From NCBI RefSeq assembly GCF_000253295.1, contig NC_015717.1, positions 3,968,001 through 4,032,000 of the forward strand: a stretch of DNA of 64,000 nt, given 5' to 3'. Position 1 is the first letter of the stretch, and each line of letters begins with the position of its first letter. The notes under the pieces are model-generated. The model did no database searches. It was not told where the DNA came from and worked only from the letters and a program-made list of their open reading frames with translations. Position numbers and translations under genes: made by a program. Positions 51,496 to 59,950 of the stretch are shown here, piece after piece. The stretch is from Hyphomicrobium sp. MC1. Its GTDB lineage: Bacteria; Pseudomonadota; Alphaproteobacteria; Rhizobiales; Hyphomicrobiaceae.

Positions 51496-51540
51496 GCCCT
51501 CGTCTGCGCAGGCGACTGTGCCGGACGAGGGCTTTCCCTT
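51496..51540 (+). terminator. Long structured terminator before the atp operon
   Basis: GCCCTCGTC at 51496-51504 pairs perfectly with GACGAGGGC at 51524-51532, and the loop adds GCGCAG/CTGTGC (one G-T pair) around GCGA. TTTCCCTT follows. The whole region 51465-51710 holds this hairpin and the atp promoter and no further gene. Confidence 0.75.
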
Positions 51541-51622
51541 GCAGATCAGACTGAAAATAGTTCAGCAAAAGCCTGCGCGGTTTCGCCGTACCCTCATGGT
51601 AGAAAGCGTTATGCCCAATTCC

Positions 51623-51651
51623 TTGACACCCCCAGACCCCCTAACTATGGT
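51623..51651 (+). promoter_or_regulatory. Sigma70-type promoter of the Fo-ATPase operon
   Basis: TTGACA at 51623-51628 is followed after 17 bp by TATGGT at 51646-51651. Transcription would start near 51658, about 50 bp before atpI. The -35 box is perfect, the -10 is four of six. Confidence 0.6.
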
Positions 51652-51709
51652 CCGCGCCGTCGATCTCCCTGAGCGGCCGGTTTTCCGCAATATCTGGATG
51701 GTTTGAGCC

Positions 51710-52117
51710 ATGTCAGCCGATGGCAAGGGTCAAAGTCCGGAACGCGGCGAAATCAGCCCGGAAGACCGTGATGCGTTTCGCAAGCGGTCGGCGGAGCTTG
51801 GTCAGAAGCTTGACGCGCTGAAAGCGCAGAAGGCAAAGGCTGAACGATCGGCGGGCGGAGGACCTCAAGATCAATCCGCCTATGGAGCCGCCTTCAAGTT
51901 CGCGGCCGAGCTGATCGTCGGCGTCGTTTTCGGCGGCGGCGTTGGCTGGCTTCTGGACAGGCAGTTCGGCACGGCGCCCTGGCTGATGATCGTGATGGTC
52001 ATAATCGGCTTTGCGGCAGGTCTTTTGAATGTTGTCCGCGCCGCTCAAGAGGCGCAGGCAAAAAACGAACCGCTACAAAAGGCGGCGCCGTCAGTCAAAA
52101 ATGACGACGACGAATGA
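51710..52117 (+). CDS. atpI: AtpI-family protein of the F-type ATP synthase operon
   Basis: A 135-aa protein with a charged coiled-coil N-terminus (DAFRKRSAELGQKLDALKAQ) and two membrane helices (ELIVGVVFGGGVGWLLD and LMIVMVIIGFAAGLLNVV), the usual AtpI/AtpQ layout. AtpI helps assemble the c-ring or supplies Mg2+ in some bacteria. It is the first gene of the Fo operon with a TTGACA promoter 50-85 bp upstream. The next gene, atpB, begins 20 bp later. Confidence 0.88.
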   Translation: MSADGKGQSPERGEISPEDRDAFRKRSAELGQKLDALKAQKAKAERSAGGGPQDQSAYGAAFKFAAELIVGVVFGGGVGWLLDRQFGTAPWLMIVMVIIGFAAGLLNVVRAAQEAQAKNEPLQKAAPSVKNDDDE

Positions 52118-52137
52118 GAGAGACTAGGGGGTAGGCC

Positions 52138-52887
52138 TTGGCCGCTGAAGGCGCCGGACATCATGGTCCGATGGAGCAGTTCGAGATCACGAAGATCGTT
52201 GATCTCGATCTTTTCGGTCACGACATCTCGTTCACCAATTCATCGCTGATGATGGTTCTCGCGTTTGCGGTCATCGTCGGCTACCTGCTCTATGCCATGC
52301 GCGGCCGTGCGCTCGTTCCGACCCGTCTCCAGTCGACGGCGGAAGTGACGTACGAATACATCGCCGGCATGGTGAAAGAGAACATCGGCGAGGAAGGCAT
52401 GAAGTTCTTCCCCTGGGTGTTCACGATCTTCATTTTCATCCTGGTTCTCAATATCTTCGGCCTCATCCCAGGCAACTTTGCCGTCACCAGCCACATCATC
52501 GTGACGTTCGCGCTGGCTGCCATGGTCTGGCTCGTGGCGACGTTCGTTGGCTTCTGGAAGCATGGCGTTGGCTATCTGAGATTGTTCGCGCCGGCCGGCG
52601 TGCCGCTCTGGCTCATGCCGATCATCATTCCGATCGAACTGACGTCTTATCTGATCCGCCCGATCAGCCACTCGGTGCGTCTCTTCGCCAACATCATGGC
52701 GGGCCACACCATGCTCGAAGTCTTTGCAGGCTTTGCGGTGCTGCTGCCCTGGTGGGGCAAGATCGCGCCCACCGGCTTCATGGTGGCTTTCACGGGTCTT
52801 GAACTGCTCGTTGCATTTCTGCAGGCGTTCATCTTCACGGTTTTGACCTGCATCTACCTGAACGACGCGGTCAACATGCACCATTGA
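52138..52887 (+). CDS. atpB: F0F1 ATP synthase subunit a
   Basis: The 249-aa membrane subunit forming the proton half-channels. Six helices are predicted, and the essential Arg lies in PISHSVRLFANIMAGH; LLVAFLQAFIFTVLTCIYL is the conserved C-terminal helix. The start is a TTG at 52138 behind AGGGGGTAGG; the first ATG is 33 bp downstream. It is part of atpI-B-E-b'-b, as usual for alphaproteobacteria, where F1 genes lie elsewhere. Confidence 0.95.
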   Translation: MAAEGAGHHGPMEQFEITKIVDLDLFGHDISFTNSSLMMVLAFAVIVGYLLYAMRGRALVPTRLQSTAEVTYEYIAGMVKENIGEEGMKFFPWVFTIFIFILVLNIFGLIPGNFAVTSHIIVTFALAAMVWLVATFVGFWKHGVGYLRLFAPAGVPLWLMPIIIPIELTSYLIRPISHSVRLFANIMAGHTMLEVFAGFAVLLPWWGKIAPTGFMVAFTGLELLVAFLQAFIFTVLTCIYLNDAVNMHH

Positions 52888-52979
52888 ACATTTCAGGGCG
52901 AAGGCGGGCCACCCGTCGGCGCCCTGTTTTGCTTGTCAATCTGAAACCTCTAAAACCGAACACAAAGGGAGATACTCCA

Positions 52980-53204
52980 ATGGATCCGCAAGCCGCCAAG
53001 TTTATCGGCGCCGGCCTCGCCTGCTTCGCGCTCATCGGCGCCGGCATCGGCATCGGCAACATCTTCGGCAACTACCTCTCGGGCGCGCTGCGCAATCCGT
53101 CGGCTGCCGCTTCGCAGTTCACGAACCTGCTGATCGGCTTCGCTCTCGCTGAAGCGACGGGCCTTTTCGGCCTTCTGATCGCGCTCATCATCCTCTACGG
53201 TTGA
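52980..53204 (+). CDS. atpE: F0F1 ATP synthase subunit c
   Basis: The 74-aa c-ring protein: two helices joined by the polar loop ALRNPSAA, with the ion-binding Glu in LLIGFALAEATGLFGLLIA. The ATG at 52980 is preceded by AAAGGGAGATACTCCA. The frame is open back to 52884, but that region is outside the family length. Reads as a proton-type c subunit (no Na+ site residues stand out). Confidence 0.96.
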   Translation: MDPQAAKFIGAGLACFALIGAGIGIGNIFGNYLSGALRNPSAAASQFTNLLIGFALAEATGLFGLLIALIILYG

Positions 53205-53251
53205 GACTGGGCCGGGACTACTGAACCAAGCCCGATCAACCGGAGGCTATG

Positions 53252-53809
53252 ATGTTTGCCGGCACGACAATGCTGTTCGCGGTCGCCGCTGAGGCGGCCG
53301 AGGAAGCCGCCAAGTCCGGTGGCTTGCCGCAGCTCAATCCGCATACCTTCGAGACCCAGCTCTTCTGGCTCGTCGTAACGTTCCTGGCTTTGTTTTTCGT
53401 CATGTCGAAGATCGCGCTTCCGCGCGTCGGCGAAGTGATCGAAGAGCGCCGGGACCGGATCAAGCGCGATCTCGATGCTGCTGGACGCCTGAAGGACGAA
53501 ACCGACAAGGCGCTCGCCGACTACGAAAAGGCGCTCGCCGACGCGCGTGCTAACGCTTCGAGCATCGCCAAGGATACGCGCGAGAAGCTCGCCGCCGAAA
53601 CGGAGGCCGAGCGTCACCGTGTCGATGAGCAGATCGCAGGAAAGCTGCGCGACGCCGATACACGTATTGCCGCGACAAAGACCAAGGCGTTGTCGGCAAT
53701 TGGCGATATCGCGACGGACACGACGCGTGCCGTCGTCGAGAAGCTCATCGGCCAGGACGTTCCTGCCGAGGACGTGAAGAAGGTGCTGCGTCCGGTAGCG
53801 GGCAGTTGA
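53252..53809 (+). CDS. atpG: F0F1 ATP synthase subunit b' (second b subunit)
   Basis: The 185-aa b' subunit of the peripheral stalk. It has one N-terminal helix (LFWLVVTFLALFFVMSKIAL) and a long charged coiled coil (RDRIKRDLDAAGRLKDETDK) that contacts delta and F1. The start used is the ATG at 53252, with GGAGG 5 bases upstream; another ATG lies 3 bp earlier. Split b/b' stators are typical of photosynthetic and alphaproteobacterial ATP synthases. Some annotations call it atpF2/atpX. Confidence 0.92.
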   Translation: MFAGTTMLFAVAAEAAEEAAKSGGLPQLNPHTFETQLFWLVVTFLALFFVMSKIALPRVGEVIEERRDRIKRDLDAAGRLKDETDKALADYEKALADARANASSIAKDTREKLAAETEAERHRVDEQIAGKLRDADTRIAATKTKALSAIGDIATDTTRAVVEKLIGQDVPAEDVKKVLRPVAGS

Positions 53810-53821
53810 GGATTTAGGACC

Positions 53822-54313
53822 ATGTTCGATCCAACTAATCCGCTTTTCTGGGTGCTTGTCGCCTTCGTGGCGTTCCTTGCTCTGCTCGTCTACTATGGCG
53901 TTCCGGGTGTCGTCGCGAAGGCGCTCGACAATCGTGCCGACAGCATCCGCAAGGAACTCGATGAAGCGCGTAAGCTTCGCGAAGAAGCGCAGTCCCTGCT
54001 GATGGACTATCAACGCAAGGCCCGCGAAGCCGAGGTTGAAGCTCAGTCGATCATCGAGCAGGCCAAGCGCGAGGCGGAAGCGCTCGCAAGCGAATCTCGC
54101 AAGGCCCTCACTGAGAGCCTGGAGCGGCGCTCGAAAATCGCTGAAGACAAGATTGCACGCGCCGAAGCACAGGCCCTGGGCGAAGTTCGCTCCGTCGCCG
54201 TGGAAACGGCGCTCGCAGCGGCGCACGAAATCCTGAAGACGCGCGCAACAGGTGCGACCGGCGACTCGCTGGTTTCGCAGTCGATCGGCGATCTCAGCGG
54301 CAAGCTCAACTGA
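53822..54313 (+). CDS. atpF: F0F1 ATP synthase subunit b
   Basis: The 163-aa b subunit of the stator. It has one N-terminal membrane helix (PLFWVLVAFVAFLALLVYYG) and a coiled-coil (KELDEARKLREEAQSLLMDY, then AIVEQ-like SIIEQAKREAEAL). It starts 12 bp after b' and ends 27 bp before a strong terminator, so it closes the Fo operon. The F1 genes are not present in the window. Confidence 0.94.
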   Translation: MFDPTNPLFWVLVAFVAFLALLVYYGVPGVVAKALDNRADSIRKELDEARKLREEAQSLLMDYQRKAREAEVEAQSIIEQAKREAEALASESRKALTESLERRSKIAEDKIARAEAQALGEVRSVAVETALAAAHEILKTRATGATGDSLVSQSIGDLSGKLN

Positions 54314-54339
54314 GCGAATCGCAGACGGCCAGAACGTTT

Positions 54340-54367
54340 AAAGCCGGGCTTCATGCTCGGCTTTTTT
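54340..54367 (+). terminator. Rho-independent terminator of the Fo operon
   Basis: AAAGCCGGGC-TTCAT-GCTCGGCTTT is a 10-bp stem with one G-T pair, followed by TTTTTTG (54362-54367). It lies 27 bp after atpF. Confidence 0.92.
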
Positions 54368-54410
54368 GTTGGCTTGAATTTCGGTTTAGCGAAAGCGGGC
54401 AGCTGACGGA

Positions 54411-55079
54411 TCAACCGGAGCTTGGCGCTCTGCCGTCGAAGCCGACGACGAGCTGATACTCGCCAGGCCGCGTGCCTTCAGCAATCGGGAACGTGACGGT
54501 GCGGACGGTCGAGAAATAGCTGATCGGCTTATCGAGGCCGACGTTGACATCAAGCTTCACGCTGTCGGTCGCAATGCGCGTGCGCTTGCCATCGTTGACG
54601 GATACCGTAATCGGCAAAGTGACGTTGCCAGGCTGGCCTTTGGGTCCCAGCAGCACACGACCTGAGAAGCCATATTTCACAGTCACGCGGCCAGGCTCGA
54701 CTTGGCACTCGCGCGCCGTCTTGGTGATTTCGCCGCGCTGTGCGACTGCCAGCGCATCGCCGACATGGCCGATTTCGTAGAACGTGATGTAGTTGTCATG
54801 CGGCGCGATGACGAGACGCGGGCAACCGGCGTCAACATCGCCGACGAACGTGCTTCCTGTCGCACTCGTATCGTTGGATTTGGCCGCGTCGAGCAATTGG
54901 GCTTCGTTGACGGATGCGACTTGGGTATTTCCCGAAGAGCCGCCTCCAAACATTCCGCCGCCGAGGCCAGACGTCAGCGAGGACATGCCGCAGCCACCAA
55001 GGGCCGTAAGCGGCATAACAAGCGTCACCGCTGCCATTATTCGGGCGGACGGTGCAAAGAAGCGACGCGTCAACGTCAC
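54411..55079 (-). CDS. Exported protein, probable lipoprotein, unknown function
   Basis: About 222 aa. The N-terminal signal (IMAAVTLVMPLTALGGCGMS) has a lipobox-like LGGC. A glycine-rich linker (GLGGGMFGGGSSG) follows, then a beta-rich domain with two cysteines (GCPRLVIAP and ECQVEPGRV) and FSGRVLLGPKGQPGNVTLP. I do not recognise the domain. Start is uncertain: GTG at 55079 or TTG at 55073 after CAGGGA, or the ATG at 55037. It is divergent from ispH. Confidence 0.65.
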   Translation of the reverse strand: MTLTRRFFAPSARIMAAVTLVMPLTALGGCGMSSLTSGLGGGMFGGGSSGNTQVASVNEAQLLDAAKSNDTSATGSTFVGDVDAGCPRLVIAPHDNYITFYEIGHVGDALAVAQRGEITKTARECQVEPGRVTVKYGFSGRVLLGPKGQPGNVTLPITVSVNDGKRTRIATDSVKLDVNVGLDKPISYFSTVRTVTFPIAEGTRPGEYQLVVGFDGRAPSSG

Positions 55080-55245
55080 ATCCCTGTTAAAAGGATGCCG
55101 ATAACCCCAGTTGCGCAACACTGTCCCCCGAGGTTCGGACCCCCGGCCCCTTGTATTGTCCGAAAAGCACCGTAGCATCCGACGCCACTGGTCCCCAAAT
55201 GCATTTTCATGCATGCCGAACGAATATAGAGGACGTCTTTCTTCC

Positions 55246-56247
55246 ATGTCCGGCCTTAACCAAAGCAATGCGACCATGAAAAAGCCGCCCCTCAAGATCC
55301 TTCTCGCTGCGCCGCGCGGCTTCTGTGCCGGCGTTGATCGCGCAATTCAAATTGTAGAACAGGCTTTGACCAAATTCGGCGCCCCCGTCTACGTCCGTCA
55401 TGAGATCGTACACAACCGTTATGTTGTTGATTCCCTGCGGGCGAAAGGCGCCGTTTTTGTGAAAGAGCTGGATGAGATTCCAGATACCGAACAGCCCGTG
55501 ATCTTTTCAGCACACGGTGTGAGCAAGGCCATACCTGCTGCGGCACGCAGCCGTAACATGTTCGTCGTCGACGCGACGTGTCCGCTGGTTTCGAAAGTTC
55601 ACATGGAAACGGCCCGTCACCACGAGCAAGGCCGCGAAATCATTCTCGTCGGACACGCTGGCCACCCGGAAGTGGTCGGCACGCTGGGGCAACTGCCGCA
55701 AGGCGCGATTACGCTCATCGAATCGGTCGAGGACGCGCAGGCGTTCATGCCGAAAGATGCATCCAATCTGGCCTATGTCACACAAACGACGCTGTCGCTC
55801 GACGACACTGCTGAAATCGTCGCCGTGCTGAAGGAGCGTTTTCCCGGCATCGGCGGCCCGGTGAAGGAAGACATCTGCTACGCGACGACCAATCGTCAGA
55901 ACGCTGTTAAAGCGCTCGCTCCGCAGATCGACGGATTGCTAGTGGTCGGCGGCCCGAAAAGCTCGAACTCGCTGCGTCTTGTCGAAGTCGCGTCGCGCGC
56001 CGGTTGCCGCTTCTCGTTCCTCGTCGAGCGGGCGGCCGATATTCCGTGGGACAAACTCGAAGGCGCAGAGACCGTCGGGATCACGGCAGGCGCATCGGCG
56101 CCGGAAGTCATCGTCGAAGAAGTGGTCGAAGCGTTCCGCGACCGCTATGATGTAACGATCGATATCATCACGACACTCGAGGAGCGCGTGGTCTTCAATG
56201 TGCCGCGTGAGGTCCGGGTCGCTCGCGCTCCGGCCGAACAGCACTAG
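55246..56247 (+). CDS. ispH: 4-hydroxy-3-methylbut-2-enyl diphosphate reductase
   Basis: The last MEP-pathway enzyme, an iron-sulfur reductase making IPP and DMAPP. The 333-aa product has the three cluster cysteines in APRGFCAGVDRA, VDATCPLVSKVH and DICYATTNRQ, plus the substrate motif FSAHGVS and GHAGHPE. The start chosen is the ATG at 55246; an ATG at 55276 is possible. thrB follows 22 bp later and rnhA overlaps thrB, forming a three-gene rightward unit. Confidence 0.96.
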   Translation: MSGLNQSNATMKKPPLKILLAAPRGFCAGVDRAIQIVEQALTKFGAPVYVRHEIVHNRYVVDSLRAKGAVFVKELDEIPDTEQPVIFSAHGVSKAIPAAARSRNMFVVDATCPLVSKVHMETARHHEQGREIILVGHAGHPEVVGTLGQLPQGAITLIESVEDAQAFMPKDASNLAYVTQTTLSLDDTAEIVAVLKERFPGIGGPVKEDICYATTNRQNAVKALAPQIDGLLVVGGPKSSNSLRLVEVASRAGCRFSFLVERAADIPWDKLEGAETVGITAGASAPEVIVEEVVEAFRDRYDVTIDIITTLEERVVFNVPREVRVARAPAEQH

Positions 56248-56269
56248 CTCCCATTCGGCGCACAGGAAC

Positions 56270-57241
56270 ATGGCGGTCTATACGGAAGTCAGCGACGACG
56301 AGCTTGCGCGCTTTATCGCCGGGTATGATCTCGGGAAGCTGCTTTCGTTCAAGGGCATCGCGGAAGGCGTCGAGAACACCAATTATCTGGTGCACACGAC
56401 CGGCGGCACGTTCGTTCTGACGCTTTATGAAAAGCGCGTCGACGTCGCCGATCTACCGTTCTTCCTCGGCCTAATGGAACATCTGTGCGCGCGCGGTGTC
56501 ACGTGTCCGCTGCCGGTTCGAGATCGGAACGGCAACATTCTCAACGAGCTTGCCGGACGCAATGCGGTGCTCATCACGTTTCTTAAGGGAGTGTGGCCGA
56601 AACGGCCGAAGGTTGAGCATTGTCTCGAGCTCGGCAAAGCGCTGGCGCGCATGCACTTGGCGGGCGAGGACTTTCCCTTGCACCGCGCCAACGCTCTGGG
56701 GCTTGCGGGCTGGCGGCCGCTCTACGACAAATTTGCGGAGCGGACGGAAGAGATCTGTCCGGGCCTTGGAGCGCTGATCGCGACCGAGCTGCGTTTCCTT
56801 GAAGAGAAATGGCCGACGGATCTGCCGCATGGCGTCATTCATGCCGATCTCTTTCCGGACAACGTTTTCTTCCTCGACGACAAGCTCTCCGGGATCATCG
56901 ATTTCTATTTCGCGTGCGATGATGCGCTGGCTTACGACATCGCGGTCTGTCTCAACGCCTGGTGCTTCGACGCGGCATCGGCATTCGAACCGGCAAAAGG
57001 CGCAGCCCTGCTGAAAGGCTATGACAGCGTTCGGCCGCTTACCGATCGCGAACGAGACGCAATGCCGATCTTAGCGCGCGGCGCGGCGATGCGCTTTCTG
57101 CTGACGCGCAGCTATGATTGGCTTAACACGCCGAAAGATGCGCTCGTTGCGCGCAAGGATCCCGCGGACTATGTCCGGCGGCTCAAATTCCACCAATCGG
57201 TCGGAAGCATCGCAGACTACGCACCACAATTGATTTCATGA
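56270..57241 (+). CDS. thrB: Homoserine kinase (APH-fold, ThrB2 type)
   Basis: Phosphorylates homoserine in threonine synthesis. The 323-aa protein belongs to the aminoglycoside-phosphotransferase fold type usual in alphaproteobacteria, not the GHMP type. It has GVENTNYLVHTTGG, VLTLYEKRV, the catalytic HADLFPDNVFF and the metal-binding IIDFYFAC. It starts at the ATG at 56270 after AGGAAC and its stop overlaps the ATG of rnhA, implying coupling. Confidence 0.92.
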   Translation: MAVYTEVSDDELARFIAGYDLGKLLSFKGIAEGVENTNYLVHTTGGTFVLTLYEKRVDVADLPFFLGLMEHLCARGVTCPLPVRDRNGNILNELAGRNAVLITFLKGVWPKRPKVEHCLELGKALARMHLAGEDFPLHRANALGLAGWRPLYDKFAERTEEICPGLGALIATELRFLEEKWPTDLPHGVIHADLFPDNVFFLDDKLSGIIDFYFACDDALAYDIAVCLNAWCFDAASAFEPAKGAALLKGYDSVRPLTDRERDAMPILARGAAMRFLLTRSYDWLNTPKDALVARKDPADYVRRLKFHQSVGSIADYAPQLIS

Positions 57242-57726
57242 CAGACGAACAACGACCGAAAGTTCAAATCTACAGCGACGGCGCCTGCTCGGGTAATCCC
57301 GGACCCGGAGGCTGGGGCGCCATTCTCATTTCCGGCGCGCACCGCAAAGAGATCAACGGCGGCGAAAAGCTGACGACGAACAATCGCATGGAGTTGAAGG
57401 GCGCGATCTCGGCGCTCGAAGCCCTCAAGCGAAAAAGCGACGTCGATCTGTGGACCGACAGCAACTACGTACGCCAGGGCATCACGGCGTGGATTCACGG
57501 CTGGAAGAAGAACGGCTGGAAGACGGCCGACAAGAAGCCCGTCAAGAATGCCGAGCTGTGGCAGGAGCTGGACGCGCTGCGCGCCAAGCATCACGTCACG
57601 TGGCATTGGCTGAAGGGCCACGCGGGACATCCGGAAAACGAGCGCGCCGACCAATTGGCGCGCCTCGCAATGGCGCCGTTCAAACGCCGGGGAGCCGCGA
57701 AGCTCCCCGCCGACGACTTAGATTGA
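57238..57726 (+). CDS. rnhA: Ribonuclease HI
   Basis: Degrades the RNA strand of RNA-DNA hybrids. The 162-aa product carries the catalytic residues in YSDGACSGNPGPGGWG (Asp), NNRMELKGA (Glu), LWTDSNYVRQG (Asp) and GHAGHPENERAD (His/Asp). The ATG overlaps the thrB stop by 4 bp (ATGA). Its 3' end overlaps the convergent peroxiredoxin gene by a few bases. Confidence 0.96.
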   Translation: MTDEQRPKVQIYSDGACSGNPGPGGWGAILISGAHRKEINGGEKLTTNNRMELKGAISALEALKRKSDVDLWTDSNYVRQGITAWIHGWKKNGWKTADKKPVKNAELWQELDALRAKHHVTWHWLKGHAGHPENERADQLARLAMAPFKRRGAAKLPADDLD

Positions 57727-58215
57727 GCGGTCGATCATCGAACAGAGCGTTGCGGCGCTCGATTTGTCAGCGATGGGCGGCGAGTCCTCGACGTTCAGAA
57801 CTTTGACGACGCCGTCATCGACCAGCATGGCATAACGCTTCGAGCGCAGACCCAGCCCGAAATTCGAGAGGTCGATTTCAAGGCCGATGGCTTTAGCGAA
57901 ATCGCCGGAACCGTCGGCAAGCATTTCGATCTTGCCGGTCGCGCCCATGTCCTTCGCCCAGTTCGTCAGGACGAAGACGTCGTTCACGGCCGTGCAGGCG
58001 ATCGTGTCGATGCCCTTAGCGTGTAATTCATCGACTCGATCGACAAAGCCCGGCATGTGGCTCTTGCTGCACGTCGGCGTATAAGCGCCCGGCACCGCGA
58101 ACATCGCGACCTTCTTGCCGGCGAAGATTTCGCCGACTGTTTTGGGCTGTGGACCGTCTGGCCCCATCACCGTGAATTTTCCGTCCGGCAGGCGATCTCC
58201 GACCTTGAGCGTCAT
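57718..58215 (-). CDS. Peroxiredoxin (Prx5-type)
   Basis: A 165-aa thiol peroxidase reducing hydrogen peroxide and alkyl peroxides. The peroxidatic Cys is in VPGAYTPTCSKSHMPGF, and the Prx5 pattern continues with VNDVFVLTNWAKD and GLRSKRYAMLVDDGVV. A second Cys near the C-terminus (ATLCSMID) could be the resolving residue in an atypical 2-Cys mechanism. The ATG at 58215 follows AGAGG by 8 bases; an ATG 6 bp upstream is also possible. Confidence 0.9.
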   Translation of the reverse strand: MTLKVGDRLPDGKFTVMGPDGPQPKTVGEIFAGKKVAMFAVPGAYTPTCSKSHMPGFVDRVDELHAKGIDTIACTAVNDVFVLTNWAKDMGATGKIEMLADGSGDFAKAIGLEIDLSNFGLGLRSKRYAMLVDDGVVKVLNVEDSPPIADKSSAATLCSMIDRSI

Positions 58216-58273
58216 GGGCATGTCCTCTGCGTTTCAGGCCTCGTCGGCCGGTCCTCTATGTAGACCGGAAGCC

Positions 58274-59101
58274 TTACTTCTCAAGGACAATCGTTGTCTC
58301 GGACTGGCCTTTGGCGTCGATCATCGTGACCGTCAGAGGCTTGCCTTTGAGGTCCTTGATGTTGACGCCGTCGGTCAGATCGACCTCGAATACCGCCTTG
58401 CCGGATTGATCGGCTGAGCGTTTCGGCAACGGAACGTAAATTCCGCCTGGCCCTTCGACGAAGGCATCGGCAGTCTTGGGATCGGAGCTGGCGATATCGA
58501 GAATAAGCTTCGGCTTGCCCGCACTGTCATTCAGATGCCAGGACGCCAGGGTCGGGTCGATGCCCGATCGCGCCGCTTTGTCGGGCACACGCGCAAGACT
58601 TGCTGTCAGCTCTGCGGAGGTCCCGACGTCCGGCGGAATTGTGAGTTGCAGCTCGGCTTCGGCGGGAATGCAAATGTCCTTGCAGATGCCGTACTGAACC
58701 TTGCCTTCGAGCGTGACGGGCTTGCTTGGGTCTTTCGGCGTCACCAGAACCGGGAACAACACGGCGTTCTTGTAGCCGACGACGTCGCCTGCCTTGTCGT
58801 GAATGCGGTGCGGTGCCGGATAAAGGACTGTCGCCGAGGCGAGATTATCGGAACCTGTCCAATCGAAATCGGGTGGGACGCCGCCCGCGTCGCCCGGTGT
58901 GCGCCAATAGGTTTTCCAGCCCCCGGGCATTGAAACGTCGACGCCGGCATAGAGCGCCGTCTTGCCATCGCGGGAGGCGTGTCCGGCAATCAGGCGCGCC
59001 TGATTGTCCATGCCGCGAAACCAGTCGGAGGCAACGGGTCCGGCATCGCTCCATGCCGCCGTGCCGCTCAGTAGAAAGAATGCCAAAGCCAGTCTGATCA
59101 C
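58274..59101 (-). CDS. DsbD N-terminal-domain-like periplasmic protein
   Basis: A 275-aa exported protein (signal MIRLALAFFLLSGTAAWSDA from the GTG at 59101). The mature part has the immunoglobulin-like DsbD-alpha pattern: GGWKTYWRTPGDAGGVPPDF, then YGICKDICIPAEAEL with two cysteines three apart, which could carry reducing equivalents. It lacks the eight-helix transmembrane and thioredoxin domains of full DsbD, so it must work with a separate partner or have another role. It diverges from yqgE. Confidence 0.75.
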   Translation of the reverse strand: MIRLALAFFLLSGTAAWSDAGPVASDWFRGMDNQARLIAGHASRDGKTALYAGVDVSMPGGWKTYWRTPGDAGGVPPDFDWTGSDNLASATVLYPAPHRIHDKAGDVVGYKNAVLFPVLVTPKDPSKPVTLEGKVQYGICKDICIPAEAELQLTIPPDVGTSAELTASLARVPDKAARSGIDPTLASWHLNDSAGKPKLILDIASSDPKTADAFVEGPGGIYVPLPKRSADQSGKAVFEVDLTDGVNIKDLKGKPLTVTMIDAKGQSETTIVLEK

Positions 59102-59276
59102 GCTCGCTTGCCTTCCAATGCTTAATTCATTGTCATGTCGGCCGGGGACCGGGCTCTCGTTCGACCTCACGAGCCCTTATATGCGGCGGGATCGCCTCTC
59201 GTTACAGGTCCCGGCGCTGCTTTGCCGGACTTTAAAGATCTTCACGCCGCCGTTGTATGAGGTTAGTCTGGACAAT

Positions 59277-59894
59277 ATGAAGGTCAGCCGACAGTTGAGC
59301 CCAGACGACGGCTCAGAGATCAAGCTCGAAGGCCAGCTCCTCATCGCTATGCCGTCGATGACGGACAAGCGCTTCCAGCGCTCGGTCATTTACATGTGCG
59401 CGCATTCTGCCGAAGGCGCGATGGGACTGATCATCAATCAACGCGCCAACCATATTACAGCGCCCGATCTTCTCGAACGGCTCGGTATTTCGCCGCGTGA
59501 TCCTGACGACGAAATTACGAGCGAGGTGCTGTCGCTGCCGATTCAGGTCGGCGGACCGGTCGAGACGGGGCGCGGGTTCGTGCTGCACAGCTCCGACTAT
59601 TTCTCCGAAGATTCAACGCTTGCGATCGAACAGGGGGTCTGCCTGACGGCAACCATCGACATTCTGAAGGCCATCGCACAGGGACGCGGGCCGGAGCGGG
59701 CGTTGCTGGCACTCGGCTATGCGGGCTGGTCGCCAGGGCAGCTCGAAACGGAGCTGCAGGCGAACGGCTGGCTGCACTGCCCGGCCGATCCCGACATCAT
59801 TTTCGATGATGACCTGGAGAGCAAATACTCGCGGGCGTTGGCCAAGATCGGGATTGATCTTTCACATCTCGTCAGCGACGCCGGACACGCCTAA
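59277..59894 (+). CDS. YqgE/AlgH family protein (UPF0301)
   Basis: A 205-aa protein of unknown molecular function. From the ATG at 59277 it has LEGQLLIAMPSMTDKRFQRS, HSAEGAMGLIINQ, VGGPVETGRGFVLHS and ALGYAGWSPGQLETELQANG (in parts), all diagnostic. The frame is open upstream to 59004, but those residues do not match the family. It is divergent from the DsbD-N-like gene and converges with the large GGDEF-EAL gene. Confidence 0.9.
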   Translation: MKVSRQLSPDDGSEIKLEGQLLIAMPSMTDKRFQRSVIYMCAHSAEGAMGLIINQRANHITAPDLLERLGISPRDPDDEITSEVLSLPIQVGGPVETGRGFVLHSSDYFSEDSTLAIEQGVCLTATIDILKAIAQGRGPERALLALGYAGWSPGQLETELQANGWLHCPADPDIIFDDDLESKYSRALAKIGIDLSHLVSDAGHA

Positions 59895-59950
59895 GCGCGC
59901 TGCAGCGGCGTCGGCCGCGGTCTCTCTTCTCTCATGAGGCTACTGGGTGC

